DNA of 51,599 nt, from assembly GCA_025331435.1 (NCBI GenBank), contig JAIWNI010000148.1, positions 1-51,599 on the forward strand. The letters are read 5' to 3'. The DNA comes from Choanephora cucurbitarum. Lineage: Eukaryota; Mucoromycota; Mucoromycetes; Mucorales; Choanephoraceae. A model generated the notes under the pieces. That model did not search any database, was not told where the DNA came from, and saw only the letters and a list, made by a program, of their open reading frames with translations. Shown here piece by piece: positions 24,632 to 35,290 of this stretch. Each line of letters starts with the position of its first letter. Within the stretch, counting starts at the first letter, position 1. Position numbers and translations under genes: made by a program.

Positions 24632-25469
24632 ATGTTGCTTATTTACAACTGAAATTAAGATTTTTGTGTTCTGTAAGGAAATTAAAAGTTATGAGGGCTT
24701 TTTGTGTTTCTTGGTTGCTCACTTGAGATCTGTATCATAGACACCTGTTTGATTAATGAGCAGTCTTGACAGTTTGAGAGCATCATAGCGATAGAGCGTG
24801 AAAGTACGTAATAATGTGCTTGGGGTATATACTCAACTAGTACAATAGAGTATAATTCAGAACTTCCAGAAGAAAGAAGATCCAAGTGTAAAAGACAGAC
24901 TATAGTTCGAACCTCCATAACTCCTCTTTGGAAAGAGATAATAGAGACATAAGCTTTTATACAAGGAAAAATAGTGATTAATACGAGATACATTAGCTAG
25001 GCCAAAAAGAACCGAGGCAAGCAAACCTTGGAAAATTTGAATGAAGAAGACTTCTTTCTATTTCAACAAAAGAAAAGGAGATGCTTATTGTTGTCTTTGA
25101 GGAGGAGAAGAAACGATATCACCAACATTGTTGATGCCTTCAATGCATCTCCAATTTTTGCATAGTTTATGCAAGATCTTATCTAACTTGGTCTTACTCG
25201 ACTTCTACTGACAGATACTTTCGAATGAGTCGTTATACTGAGAGCCAGCAGATAATCATCCGATACAAAAGCATGGTTCATTGAATATTGCAATGTTTGC
25301 TATATCGTCTATCTTCCCAATCACAAAGCAAGCAATATCAAAATTGATTTCATATGCTTTCGGTCTTTTTTTTTTTTTTTATCTTCTACTGCGTTCAGCT
25401 TTGCTTTTCGAAAGTCATCAAGGTCTTTAGGATAAAGAAAAAACACAAAAATGACCTTTCTTACCTGAC
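24632..25469. other. Intergenic, possibly decayed coding sequence on minus strand
   Basis: No intact gene. On the minus strand between about 25320 and 25080 a coding-like frame interrupted by stops reads, for example, KTKLDKILHKLCKNWRCIEG. An open frame at 24993-24682 minus has no recognisable family. Confidence 0.35.
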
Positions 25470-26600
25470 TTGTTATCTAAGCAGCCGAAGGCCAGAGAAA
25501 AACATGGAAAACTTTCTGTATCATTAAAAAAGGCTTTGCGAAAGGATCTTCTTAAAGGCATGGAAGATTGTATCAGAGTTAGATCGAATACTTCACTTGA
25601 TAACTCAAGTAGCTATCAAAGCCCACTTTTTCTTCATTATAGCCATCATGCTATTGTTATTCAAGAAGATCACTTTTGTGACAAACAGAAACGACACTGT
25701 CCTATGAAGGTGTAATGGATTTGACACATTGCAATTTTTACCCTCTGGATTCGCTCAAAGTAAGAAAGAAAGGCAAAAAAAAAATACAGCCTGTACTCTC
25801 AGGTCTATCACTTCCTAACAAGACCTCAAATGAACATCAAGAAGAACTCTAGACACTTTGTTTGCTAAGCAGCATTTAAGTTTGGTTCCATCAACATGTA
25901 GATACTATTCTTTTGACATCAAGCAGCGTTATTTCTGAAGAAGAGATAAGAAAAGAAGTGGAGGAAAATCAAGCTGGAGTTAGAAAAGGGCCATGTTGAT
26001 GGACCTGGTGGGAAGCTCAAAGCCGTTCGGCAGCAAAAGTAGATATTCGTTCTATGGTACTGACAATGGTGTCATTGGCATATCAGCTACTATACCTCTC
26101 AAGCTAAATCGGCTCAGGTCCCACTCGGAGCTTTATGGCTACTTCGAAACCCTGAAAGATGCATATGTTGAAAAGAAAAAAAATTCTTGCAACTGTCTAC
26201 ATCTCCTGCTACTGTTCATAACAAAACTCTATCAGCATTCAAGCTACACACTGCAGCAAGCCCTTACGATCCTGTTCTTCCAAAAAGCGAGGTAGTCTCT
26301 TGAGAGCAAAAAGAAATCCAAGCACGCAGATGCCTAGACTAGCTGGTAGACAGCAAAAGAAGAACAACGGATCTCTGTGAGGTATGGAAGGGTAACAAAG
26401 TCAAGAGACGCTCTGCCTTTGCTTACAATTGGCTTGTCGGGTCTTTCTTGTGCAGTCTTTGTCTAACCAATTCTCGCCTTTTCACCCTCTCTCATGGCAC
26501 AAAAAACCAGCCAATTCGGAGCTGAAGAGTTCAAGATTGAAGCGCCTTCCTTCCTGCAGGAAGAGGAGAATAGCCAATTACGACGCAATTAAGGGATAAT
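25470..26600 (+). pseudogene. Decayed repeat/transposon-like ORF fragments
   Basis: Several coding-like pieces on the plus strand are broken by stops and frame changes. 25470-25715 is Lys-rich, with KALRKDLLKGMEDCIRV. 25993-26170 reads YSFYGTDNGVIGISATIPL followed by RLRSHSELYGYF. From about 26260 a further frame with stops reads FAYNWLVGSFLC. The order and style look like one long ORF (about 350 codons) in decay, as expected of an old transposable element in such genomes, but I cannot name the family. Local base composition is richer in GC than the surrounding intergenic DNA. Confidence 0.4.
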
Positions 26601-27178
26601 TTGGTAAGCTATTGTTTTCTAATTGTAAACCCACTCAAATTTCTAACCCCGTATCTATTCCCTCAAATGGTGATGAATACAGCTTATCAAACATAGCCTC
26701 GCTGCAAATGTCTTGGCATAATCACAAGAATAACTTTCTTGATGCGAAAGGAAGGGCGCTCAGCTGCTCTTTTTTCAAGCAAGCCAAGAATGACATACTA
26801 TGAATAGAACAGATACTTCAACTCATCAATGTGTGTCAAATTGATTGATATTTTTGACTTCAAGAAATGTCAACATAGCGAGCAACCAGCGTTACTTCTT
26901 TTACCTTTTTACAACAAAGGCATCAGCAGTGAATTGACTGAAGCAATTTTGACTTTATTGATGCTTTCTTTTGCACGAAACGTCAAGCAAAAACTGAAAA
27001 TGTTTACAGAAAGTTTAGCCAGAAACTCTTTCGAAAAAGAAAAAAAGTGCGCGGCTGCAATGTATAAGATTTTATTGTGTGACAGAAAAAGTGCCGATAA
27101 TATTTATATCATAAACATCACCCTTTTATCCTTCTTCTTTTCTTCTCTTATTTTCTATATATTTCATCTCAACTGAAT
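26601..27178. other. Intergenic upstream of TVP18
   Basis: Open frames at 26612-26803 and 26829-27176 have no family resemblance; the second runs into the pyrimidine-rich leader (27120-27170) of TVP18. No gene accepted. Confidence 0.5.
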
Positions 27179-28118
27179 ATGGGTGTTTTCGACGAAGTTA
27201 GATCAAAGAATTTTGCTCTCTATGGACAATGGTAAGATGGGCCCTTATAATATCTTCAAGGTCGCTTATGTCTTCTGTTTCTTTTTTGTGTATTTAGGCT
27301 TGGCATTATATCTATTATTTGTAAGTTACAAAAGAGGACAAACAATAAAAAAAGGTAGTATGACCTAACAATAGGAGAAATAGTGCTGATTGCTTTGGGC
27401 ATTGTTGGATTCTTGAGTCATGTTGTATTCAGTATTGTCGGATGGTGAGTGGTTTCTTCTTTTTTGCTCAGCTGAATACAAGAGGCGAAAAATAACGAGA
27501 TAAACATTAGGGTAATTGCCTTTATCCTTGTATTTGTTGAGGTTCCATTATGTTTGAAGGTAATTGTTGTAAGCTTAATGAATTCTGGGCTTTTTATCAT
27601 CTAACACCACTCTAGGTCTGCCCCACTAGCCCTAAGTTGTAAGGAAACATAGAAAAGAATGTCACACAATGAATGACATCTGACGCGAAAATTCTCTTTG
27701 TTAGCGATGGCTTCATTTCTCGTTTCGAGAACTGTTACTTCCGTGCAGCTATGTACTTAGTGTAAGTAAAAGTGATGTGATGGAGAAAGAGAGAGGGATT
27801 GAACGACCTAACCACTCGCTTTTATGAAAAGATTTGCTATTGTCATGCTCTTATCCAACTTGCTTAATGTTGGACCTCTTATTGCCTGTGGTGTTTCACT
27901 TTTGCTTGCTGCAATTTCTTATGGTAAGAATGTGTTGTTATGTAAGCATAGACCTGTTTATTGATAACTATTGCTTTTGTAGGTATTGCTGCTTTTACCG
28001 GACAAGCCTTTGCAAGCTCAAGGTAAGCTATCTTTTGTTTTCTTGTTAAATGTCTCTAACTCGAGATAATGTTGTCTTTAGAATCTTTGGAGGTACTGGT
28101 GTTGATAATGTTGTGTAA
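27179..28118 (+). CDS. TVP18: Golgi membrane protein Tvp18
   Basis: Nine exons: 27179-27231, 27298-27320, 27384-27444, 27511-27559, 27616-27638, 27705-27761, 27832-27923, 27983-28022 and 28082-28118, giving 144 aa. Every junction is GT-AG and keeps phase. The protein starts MGVFDEVRSKNFALYGQW, close to the start of yeast Tvp18 (Golgi vesicle protein of 167 aa), and has four hydrophobic helices. FVEVP after helix 2 and FENCYFRAAMYL before helix 3 are in the positions expected for the family. Two exons are only 23 nt. Introns (505 nt in total) exceed coding sequence (435 nt). Its cellular role is poorly known; it is associated with Tlg2-containing Golgi membranes in yeast. Confidence 0.88.
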
Positions 28119-29216
28119 TTATATATAAGAGAGAAGAGCCAAGTTGTTGGTTGGCAACATCATGTCTATACAACAATCAAGATTTACTACCAATTATAAT
28201 AATAAAAATGTATCCTTAATGTCTTTGATTACCATCGAATGTTGTCTTTGATAATGATGTAATGCATCTGTGTGGTACATATTTAGGTTTCGCAATCAGA
28301 TCAAGCGCATAACAATGGAAGAAATAAATCATCATTTCATCGCTTTTTCCCTTTCTTCTTTAGGACTCTAAATGAATTGTAGTTGTATGACTGATATAAT
28401 AAACAATTGACCACATAATGTCTATCTCTCTTGTTTAGAGTCAAGCCATAATAGCTTGTGAACTAAAACATTTTTCTTTCTTTACTGTTGAGTAGCGATT
28501 GCTTCAATAGTTGTATATATTAACCAAGTTTGTGATGCCATCATGACACTCTAGAATTTGTTGTCAATCAGTAATCTCAGTTGCTGTAAAATTGCATAGA
28601 ATAATATTCTTTCAGACAAATTTATCATATTTACAATGCTATTATGAAATACTTCAACGGTGAGTTCTTCATTCCTTTTTATTCCCTACTTCTTTCTTTA
28701 GGATCATGGTGTGTTTCTGTTCCTGAATGGCTTTTATTGGGAGAAAAAGCAATAGTCTAACTTTATTGTTAAGCACTTGAATTTTATAAACAGTACAGAA
28801 TTTGCTGCTCAAACAAGATTCCAAGTATTCAATCAGATTAAATGATATAGAACTTGGTCAAAGAGACACATTATGGTCCTGACCGAGAAGAGGCTGATGT
28901 TTGTGATTGTTTGCAACCATTCGGATAAGGTGAAAAAAGTCATAGAATTTGTTGACTGTTATCAAAACAGATATAGAATTTCAATATCTCATTTCTGTTT
29001 CTTTTTGCTTTGGCAATTGTATGGAATGAAAAAATAGGGGGTCTTTATCAACAGGTTATGGCATTTTCTCAATAACATCATAATGACAGAAATTCAAAAC
29101 TTAAAATTTTATAAAGTAGGTCTATTTTGTCTCAATACAAGAAGACAGCTCATGCTATGAGGTTGAAGTATTGAATAACTACTGGCTTAGATCTATCAGA
29201 GAGAAGGGTGAGTAGA

Positions 29217-29227
29217 GGGGGGGGGGG
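29217..29227 (+). repeat. G homopolymer (11 nt)
   Basis: Eleven consecutive G, unusual in this AT-rich DNA. Confidence 0.8.
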
Positions 29228-29389
29228 AATGCTGTAGAAAATAAAATGGGAAACCTTGAAAAATTTTATCTCTCACTACTGTTAGATGACGGAATTATAC
29301 TAGTGCCTGTGTCCCAAGTTGTCTTGGCTTCTGCTTCTTAAACCTTGATTGATAACGGTTGATAGGGACAATTTGCATTGACTCTAGAG

Positions 29390-29413
29390 AACTGCTTCCT
29401 GAAGGAAGCAGTT
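29390..29413. repeat. Perfect 11-bp inverted repeat with 2-nt centre
   Basis: AACTGCTTCCT and AGGAAGCAGTT are separated by GA. No T run follows, so it is not an obvious terminator. Confidence 0.8.
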
Positions 29414-30021
29414 ATACAACTCAAAAAAGAAACGATCTGCTAGAATAAGTAGATCATCATATCAAACAAGCAAATATTGAAGATAAGGAGTTCTCCTTTG
29501 GATGCAAAGTGATTATTCATTCTTTGAAGTGTTTAATAAAAGCATATTTGATAGTGCTCAACCGAAACAACTTTCCTTCTTCAAAATAGAAAAGTCTTGA
29601 TTAAGCCTAAGCTTGCCACAAAAAAAAAGAGAAGCAGGAGTATATTGAAGTCAAGCACAGTTTTAAACAAAATCATATTAATGAAGCATTGGCTACCCGT
29701 ATATAACTCTTTGCGCTTTTTTCTCCATTCTCATATTTCCTACTCGAAACGTCACTAGTATAATCGATAGATTTCCTTAATATAATGCATAGATAACTTT
29801 GGTATGAGAATCTTATTGACTTTACTTACCCATACCAATTTTCAAGCCGCTTGACTTGATGACTTAAATCGGACTTGATTTGATATTCAAACCGAATCAA
29901 ACCTCAAACGGGCTTGCTAGCCGCCGGCTTTCTCCCCTTTAATCCTATTTTTTCTTCTTCCCGGAATTATTCTCCTTTTCTTTTCGTTTTTTTTATTCAC
30001 ACAATTTTTGAATTTATCAAT

Positions 30022-30747
30022 ATGACCTTGTCAACAACAAATGATCCAACAACCAGCCAAACTGCCGAAAATGATCATACAGAATCAACCTTTACTCCTC
30101 CGTTTTTAGTTAGAACTAAAACCCGAGAAGAAAAAGATCTCTTGCGACAACAATTTCAGAAACAAGAAACAGCAAAAAATGAACAGAGAAGTCCATATGA
30201 ATCCCTATATCGAATTTATTCTCGGTTTTCTACATCCTTTATGTTGGAGAATAAGGCCGCAGTTGCCAGAGATCATTTAGGTGACTTATCTTCATATTTC
30301 TGTTCTGCCTCATATCATATTAACCTAAGTGGATCCATTTCTATTATTGTTGCTCAGCTAATGAACGAACATTTCTTGCTTGGCTTCGAACATCCTTATC
30401 TTTAATCACAGTAGGTGTTGGTAAGTAGGCTCCAAACTAACGTGATTTACTCGAGCGCTTTTGAATAACAGCATGAATGTTATGTAGCGATTACCCAATT
30501 ATATCATCTTTCACCTGCTACAGGCGATGCGTCAGAACATATGAAAACAGGAAAGGCATTGGGTAGTGCGTTTGTTGTCTTTAGTATTGTCTTTCTATAT
30601 TTTGCTAATGCTAGATATTTTCATGCACAAATTGCCATGACAAAAGGGCAATTCCCTGCTAGTCGAGGTGCTGTTGTTTTTGGATCAACATGTATCTTAG
30701 CTGTGTTAATAGCAATGTTTGTAGTAATTATTTTAGATATAAATTAA
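30022..30747 (+). CDS. DUF202 (YidH-like) three-helix membrane protein
   Basis: Exons 30022-30280, 30358-30420 and 30488-30747 give 193 aa. The soluble N-terminus (about 85 residues) is followed by the DUF202 signature spanning both introns: ENKAAVARDHLANERTFLAW, then LRTSLSLITVGVAI. Three hydrophobic helices lie at about 90-113, 134-155 and 168-192. Fungal members are vacuolar or other endomembrane proteins, some fused to or associated with VTC/SPX components. No SPX domain is seen here, and the function is not established. The start was chosen as the only in-frame ATG after a pyrimidine-rich leader. Confidence 0.87.
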
Positions 30748-32363
30748 AGAGAAAAAGCCATGATACCCCTTCCCTTTTCTAGAGCTTGAATATAGCTAGA
30801 GAGTTTTCTTTTTTTTTGACACTGTTGTATGGAGCAATCATGCAACACTCTATTCGGACTCTCTTCTCGTACTTTTTTGTTGTTGGAGTAGCAGTACCGG
30901 CATATAACTATGCATAACAATTAATTGAAATGTTTTTTTTTCATATCACCCAAAGATAAACATTGATCTGAGTCTATCTTGTTCGTGGATTTTACGTCAT
31001 TTAGTACAAAAATATTTGACTGATTAAAAGAGAGAATAGTAATTGTCTATTATAGAACGTCCTCTCAAAACATGCGTTTCTTTTTTAAATTTAAGACAGT
31101 GAAAGATATCCATGCGTTAATATATTTCTTTTTCTTAAGCTTCGCTACATTAACTCGCCTTAAAGGGATGAAACTGCATGACAATCCCTACTTTTTTTAG
31201 AGCAGATTTTAATAACTCAGAGTTTTAAAGATCAATACTCGCTCTACATAATCTATAATACAGATACAAAGTAAAATGTAAAGACAAGCTACTTAAAAAG
31301 AGCCATGCTCGTCATTCATATACATGCCACCACTGTTTTGAAGTCCTTTCTGCAAGATTAATATTATCAAGTATCCTTTTCTTTCTTTTTGCTTCTGAGT
31401 TCAACTTAAGGTATCAATAAAATCGCTGTACACTGGTACTGCATAGCACTTTGTTTCTGCATTCAATGGAAAATTCAAGAAGGCTCAAAGTTTAATACAT
31501 AGGACAAAAACTGGTCTACTGCAAAAGAATTGGCAAATGTTTAAAGAATATAGATGGTCCTGGAAAAGATACAGTCTGTAAATATCCTGGATAACACAGT
31601 CAAACATGTTCAAAGTACATATTACAAAGTAACTGAAAATAACAACGTTGTAGAGTGACTAATACTCTCAAACTTCATTACTCTGACAGTAAGGTCTAAG
31701 GGAGTAGGATTACACCAAAGCTACTTCTCTTAGTAGAGTTTAATAATTTCACAATCATGCTAGTAATGATATATATCTTTGATTTGCAGCAGTTAACTGA
31801 GAACCTCGTACTTTTAGAACCAGATGATTCCATCTTTCTTTAGCACGTCTTGAGGTTGATTAAAGCCCTAATCCGCAGTATAACTGTACATCACATCTTG
31901 AAGGAAGATACTGTTAGAGTAGTTTGTTGCAGTGCCAGAAATAGAGAGGAGTTTCCATTAGTGATTGAGATAAGGAATTAAGTAGGAATATACAACAGTG
32001 ATTAAACCTACTCATGCATGAAGTAACAGTCAGTTTCATTTCGAGATCAAGACATCAATCAACCATTGTAACACAATGTTCAAAAATCCTTATTTGCTTT
32101 GATTTGATTTTAGTTATAAATAATTCTTAAGCAACAACATTATAGTTAATGCGGCAGTTGTGTCGACCATTATAAATAGAGTTGCTTCGAATTCGCCGCT
32201 TGAACTAATAATTTCGCATTTAACGATCTAGTGACGATCGCCAATGGCATTAATGGAATATTATTTTATGACGTATTGTCTTAGCTTGCGAACAAATATA
32301 TATAATGAAATAGACTATGTCACTCTTCATCCTTTTTTATTTTTATTATTTCGAAATTATACA
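30748..32363. other. Intergenic, no gene seen
   Basis: AT-rich DNA without supported frames. An in-frame ATG at 32244 could extend the next gene by 40 residues, but the extension is T-rich leader-like sequence. Confidence 0.5.
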
Positions 32364-32801
32364 ATGGAAAGACAACGTCAAGAGGCTGAATCGGGAGACT
32401 TGAAACAAATCCAACGTGACCATCAACTGTCAGAGAAGAGAAAATCTACTAGCAGCAGTGGCTCTTCAGTACGACCACCCTCTTTACTTGAGCGTCGTCA
32501 GTCCAACAACCAAAATGTTATGAAGAGCGACGAGATTACCCCAATGCCAACAGGTGCCGAGCGCATGGCTGCATTAAGAGATTTAGGTGCCACTTTTGAA
32601 GAAGGAAGGAAGTCAATAGCCAAGGTAGCAACACCAACAGAAACTGTGGTGCCAAGCTTTGTAGACTCAGATCATTTGGAGGTAATATATTTTTCTGTAT
32701 AAATCATTGCTCGAGACTTATGTTCTTTAAAATAGCAAATCTTACATAAGAAGCAAAAGAAGAATTTGTCTGATACTTGTGACGAAACAAAAGTAAACTG
32801 A
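32364..32801 (+). CDS. Small hydrophilic protein of unknown function
   Basis: Exons 32364-32681 and 32736-32801 (54-nt intron with GTAATA donor and AATAG acceptor) give 127 aa. I do not recognise the family. The protein is charged and disordered in its first half (Ser-rich around residues 28-50), with a more conserved-looking core ITPMPTGAERMAALRDLGAT. It ends in a Lys-rich tail encoded by exon 2 (HKKQKKN). There is no signal peptide or membrane segment in this model. A longer start at 32244 would add a hydrophobic N-terminus, but the sequence just before 32364 looks like an untranslated leader. Coding status rests on the phase-preserving intron and codon pattern. Confidence 0.5.
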
Positions 32802-34033
32802 TATATTATATGTAAATTATTTCTTTATTTGTACATACAATAAACTCAATTGACATAATGCATTGCAAGCACTCATCTAAAAATATTAAGTTTGAGTCAA
32901 GCAACTTTCGTCCCAAACCTTTAATAGCAGAAGAATTAATTGTAAATTGAAAATGCGGAAGGAGAGAAGGAAAAGGAGTTTCTTCTTTTGTACTACCTTC
33001 GAAATCACTAAAAATGCTAGGAACAAAACTCATCTTTTATTATTGAGACCCTTTTTCCTAAATTAAGCATGGGCAAAGTTATAGTAACAAGCATGTGTAT
33101 ATAGGATTGCTCAAATCAAATCAATGAGCTTCTTTTCTCTGATGGCTCATTCTTTACTCTTGGAAATGAAATTTACAAAAGCCATCATCTACAATGAGGA
33201 ACAATATAGAGGATGAAAAGGCCAGTGTCTTTGACAAACATAGAAGCAACCTACTTGAAATATACATCAACAACCTACAGCCTTCATTTTATAGTACTAT
33301 CAACTTCAACAATTATACAGACCGGAAGCCATCTTAAAACAAAATAAAGGGATAGATGTTATAGTTGATGCGAGTACACTAGAAAAGGAGCAGCCTCTTT
33401 AGCTGCTCCATGCCGAGGGCTGTAAGGTCCTCAAGCTGCAAAATAACTAGACGTATCCAGAAGTCCTGGTAACTGCTGTCCTAAGAAAAAGAAAGATGCA
33501 GTTAGAAAAATGTATCTATGTCTGGAAAAAAACTAGTTGACCAAAAGTGCCTGATGATAAATATAAATAGTTTTTGATCAGAAAACAACATCACCGAAAC
33601 TCTGGGGAGACTTAGAATGAAGCAGGCAAAAGTCTTGTTAGCCCAATTTGAAGGCTTTGTACTGTTTACAATTTCATGGTCAGTATGTGTGCTTTGACCA
33701 TCAAAAAAGCTTATTTTGAGTCTGAAAAGAGTAAAGTTGAGCAAGAGAAAAACGATTGAAGGGAGGATGCTTTGACTCTAGAAGCAATTAATGCGCACAG
33801 CAATGTCTATCGAAATCTCTTCATTAAGTTCTGATTATACTTTGACTAATCGATACCAGTATGTTTGAACAAAGAAATCCTCCAACGTTGCAATCTTTTA
33901 TTTTGATTTTTTTGGCGTTGTAATTTTTCTGTGTGCAATCGATTTCCGAAAATGGTTTATATTTCCATACACATATTTACACACGCACTCAGTTTTGCTT
34001 GCATTTTCATCTCAAAGAGAAAGAAAAAACACA
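32802..34033. other. Intergenic with a GC-rich hairpin
   Basis: No gene seen. A hairpin lies at 33387-33409, and the CBF1 leader with a short CACACA-like run lies near 33970-33990. Confidence 0.5.
33387..33409. repeat. GC-rich 8-bp stem hairpin
   Basis: GGAGCAGC and GCTGCTCC are separated by a 7-nt loop inside AT-rich intergenic DNA. Could be part of a small RNA; nothing else supports that. Confidence 0.6.
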
Positions 34034-35182
34034 ATGACTGAAGAACAGCAACAGACTCCTTTAGAAAGCCACCAAAGCATTCCTCAGGTAAAAAAGGGAA
34101 GCCATGAAAACCCATTTTAAAACATTCAACAATAAGTACATCTTTCTGAGATTAGAGTTTAGGTGATTGACTTGGAAGAAGATGAGCTGGAAAGTGACAA
34201 GGAGTCACAATCACAAGAAAGCCAGCCAATAGAACATCAAAGTGCAACAGAAACACAACCTTTAGAGCAAGAACAAGAACAAGAGCAGCCAAAAGACCAA
34301 ACACATTCAGTGCAGCCTACTGAGTCTGTTTCGTCAGCGTCATTACATTCAGAGTCAGGGCAGGAAGCTGATTCTGCAGAGGCACTAAGCAAAGAAAGTC
34401 AGTCTCAAAATAATACAATAGTGATTGATGACCAGGGCGACGATGATGCAGTGGCAATGACTCATGCACAAAACACAAATTACAATGAGATTTGGTAACT
34501 TAGAGTGAATTACACTACACTGACTTACTTACGCCTCCACCTCCTTCTCTCTCTTCTTCAACGCTCTAGGGCCACAATGGCGCCACAACCAAGTCCTTCA
34601 TTAAAAGTCTTGCAACAAACAATGCAACTCAACGAGTTAAGCGAACACAGCAATGATACTGAAGCTAATAGTTCAGAGGCCCTTCAGACAGCTACACAAC
34701 AAGAACAATCAAAAACAAAGAAAGGCTCTTCTTCACATTCAGGCAATGGCGCATTAAAGCAGCCTAAGGCATCAGAAAACAAGGACGATAAACCACCTGT
34801 GGGATCAGCTGAGTGGCATAAATTGCGTCGTGAAAATCATAAGCAAGTAGAGCGTAGAAGACGTGAAACAATTAATGACGGTATCAACGAAATTGCTCGG
34901 ATAGTTCCTGGCTGTGAAAAAAACAAAGGATCTATCCTACAACGAGCTGCAGCTTACATTCGACAACTAAAAGAAACTGAGGCATCCAGTATGGAAAAAT
35001 GGACATTAGAGAAGCTTTTGACCGATCAGGCTATGAGTGAGCTAAATAGGCAGGTGGAAGTCCTCAAGTCTGAATTGGACCGCATACGTATGGAAAATAG
35101 TTATCTGAAACGTGAATTGGAGACTGCTACAAGCCATCGACGTGATAATTCTAAAAGGCAGAAGCTGGATCATGAAAAGTGA
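34034..35182 (+). CDS. CBF1: bHLH transcription factor, Cbf1-like
   Basis: Exons 34034-34087, 34163-34494 and 34570-35182 give 332 aa. In yeast Cbf1 binds CACGTG E-boxes at centromeres and at methionine and respiratory genes. The N-terminal two thirds is acidic and Gln/Ser/Glu-rich. The basic region NHKQVERRRRETINDG places His219, Glu223 and Arg227 at the E-box reading positions. It is followed by helix-loop-helix INEIARIVPGCEKNKGSILQ and RAAAYIRQLKETEASSMEKW. The segment EKWTLEKLLTDQAMSELNRQ and the leucine-zipper-like tail match Cbf1 specifically rather than other bHLH groups. The first two exons encode only disordered sequence, so they are the least certain part. Confidence 0.85.
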
Positions 35183-35290
35183 AGAATAAAAAATTATCCA
35201 ATAAGATGCGTTCCTTTGATGTCATAGCATAAATTGACAGAACTTTTTTTTTCTTTTATTTTTCTTTCTCTTTCCTTCTCTTCTCTTCAG

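Larger units (their letters stand above)
28119..30021. other. Intergenic, no gene seen
   Basis: 1.9 kb. Contains a long inverted repeat at 29390-29413, an 11-nt G run at 29217-29227, and a CAAAC/GGCTTG-rich stretch near 29840-29925. No frame has support. Confidence 0.5.

Noticed and set aside
26829..27176. 115-codon frame directly upstream of TVP18
   Set aside because: Its end runs through the T/C-rich leader of TVP18 and it has no family resemblance.
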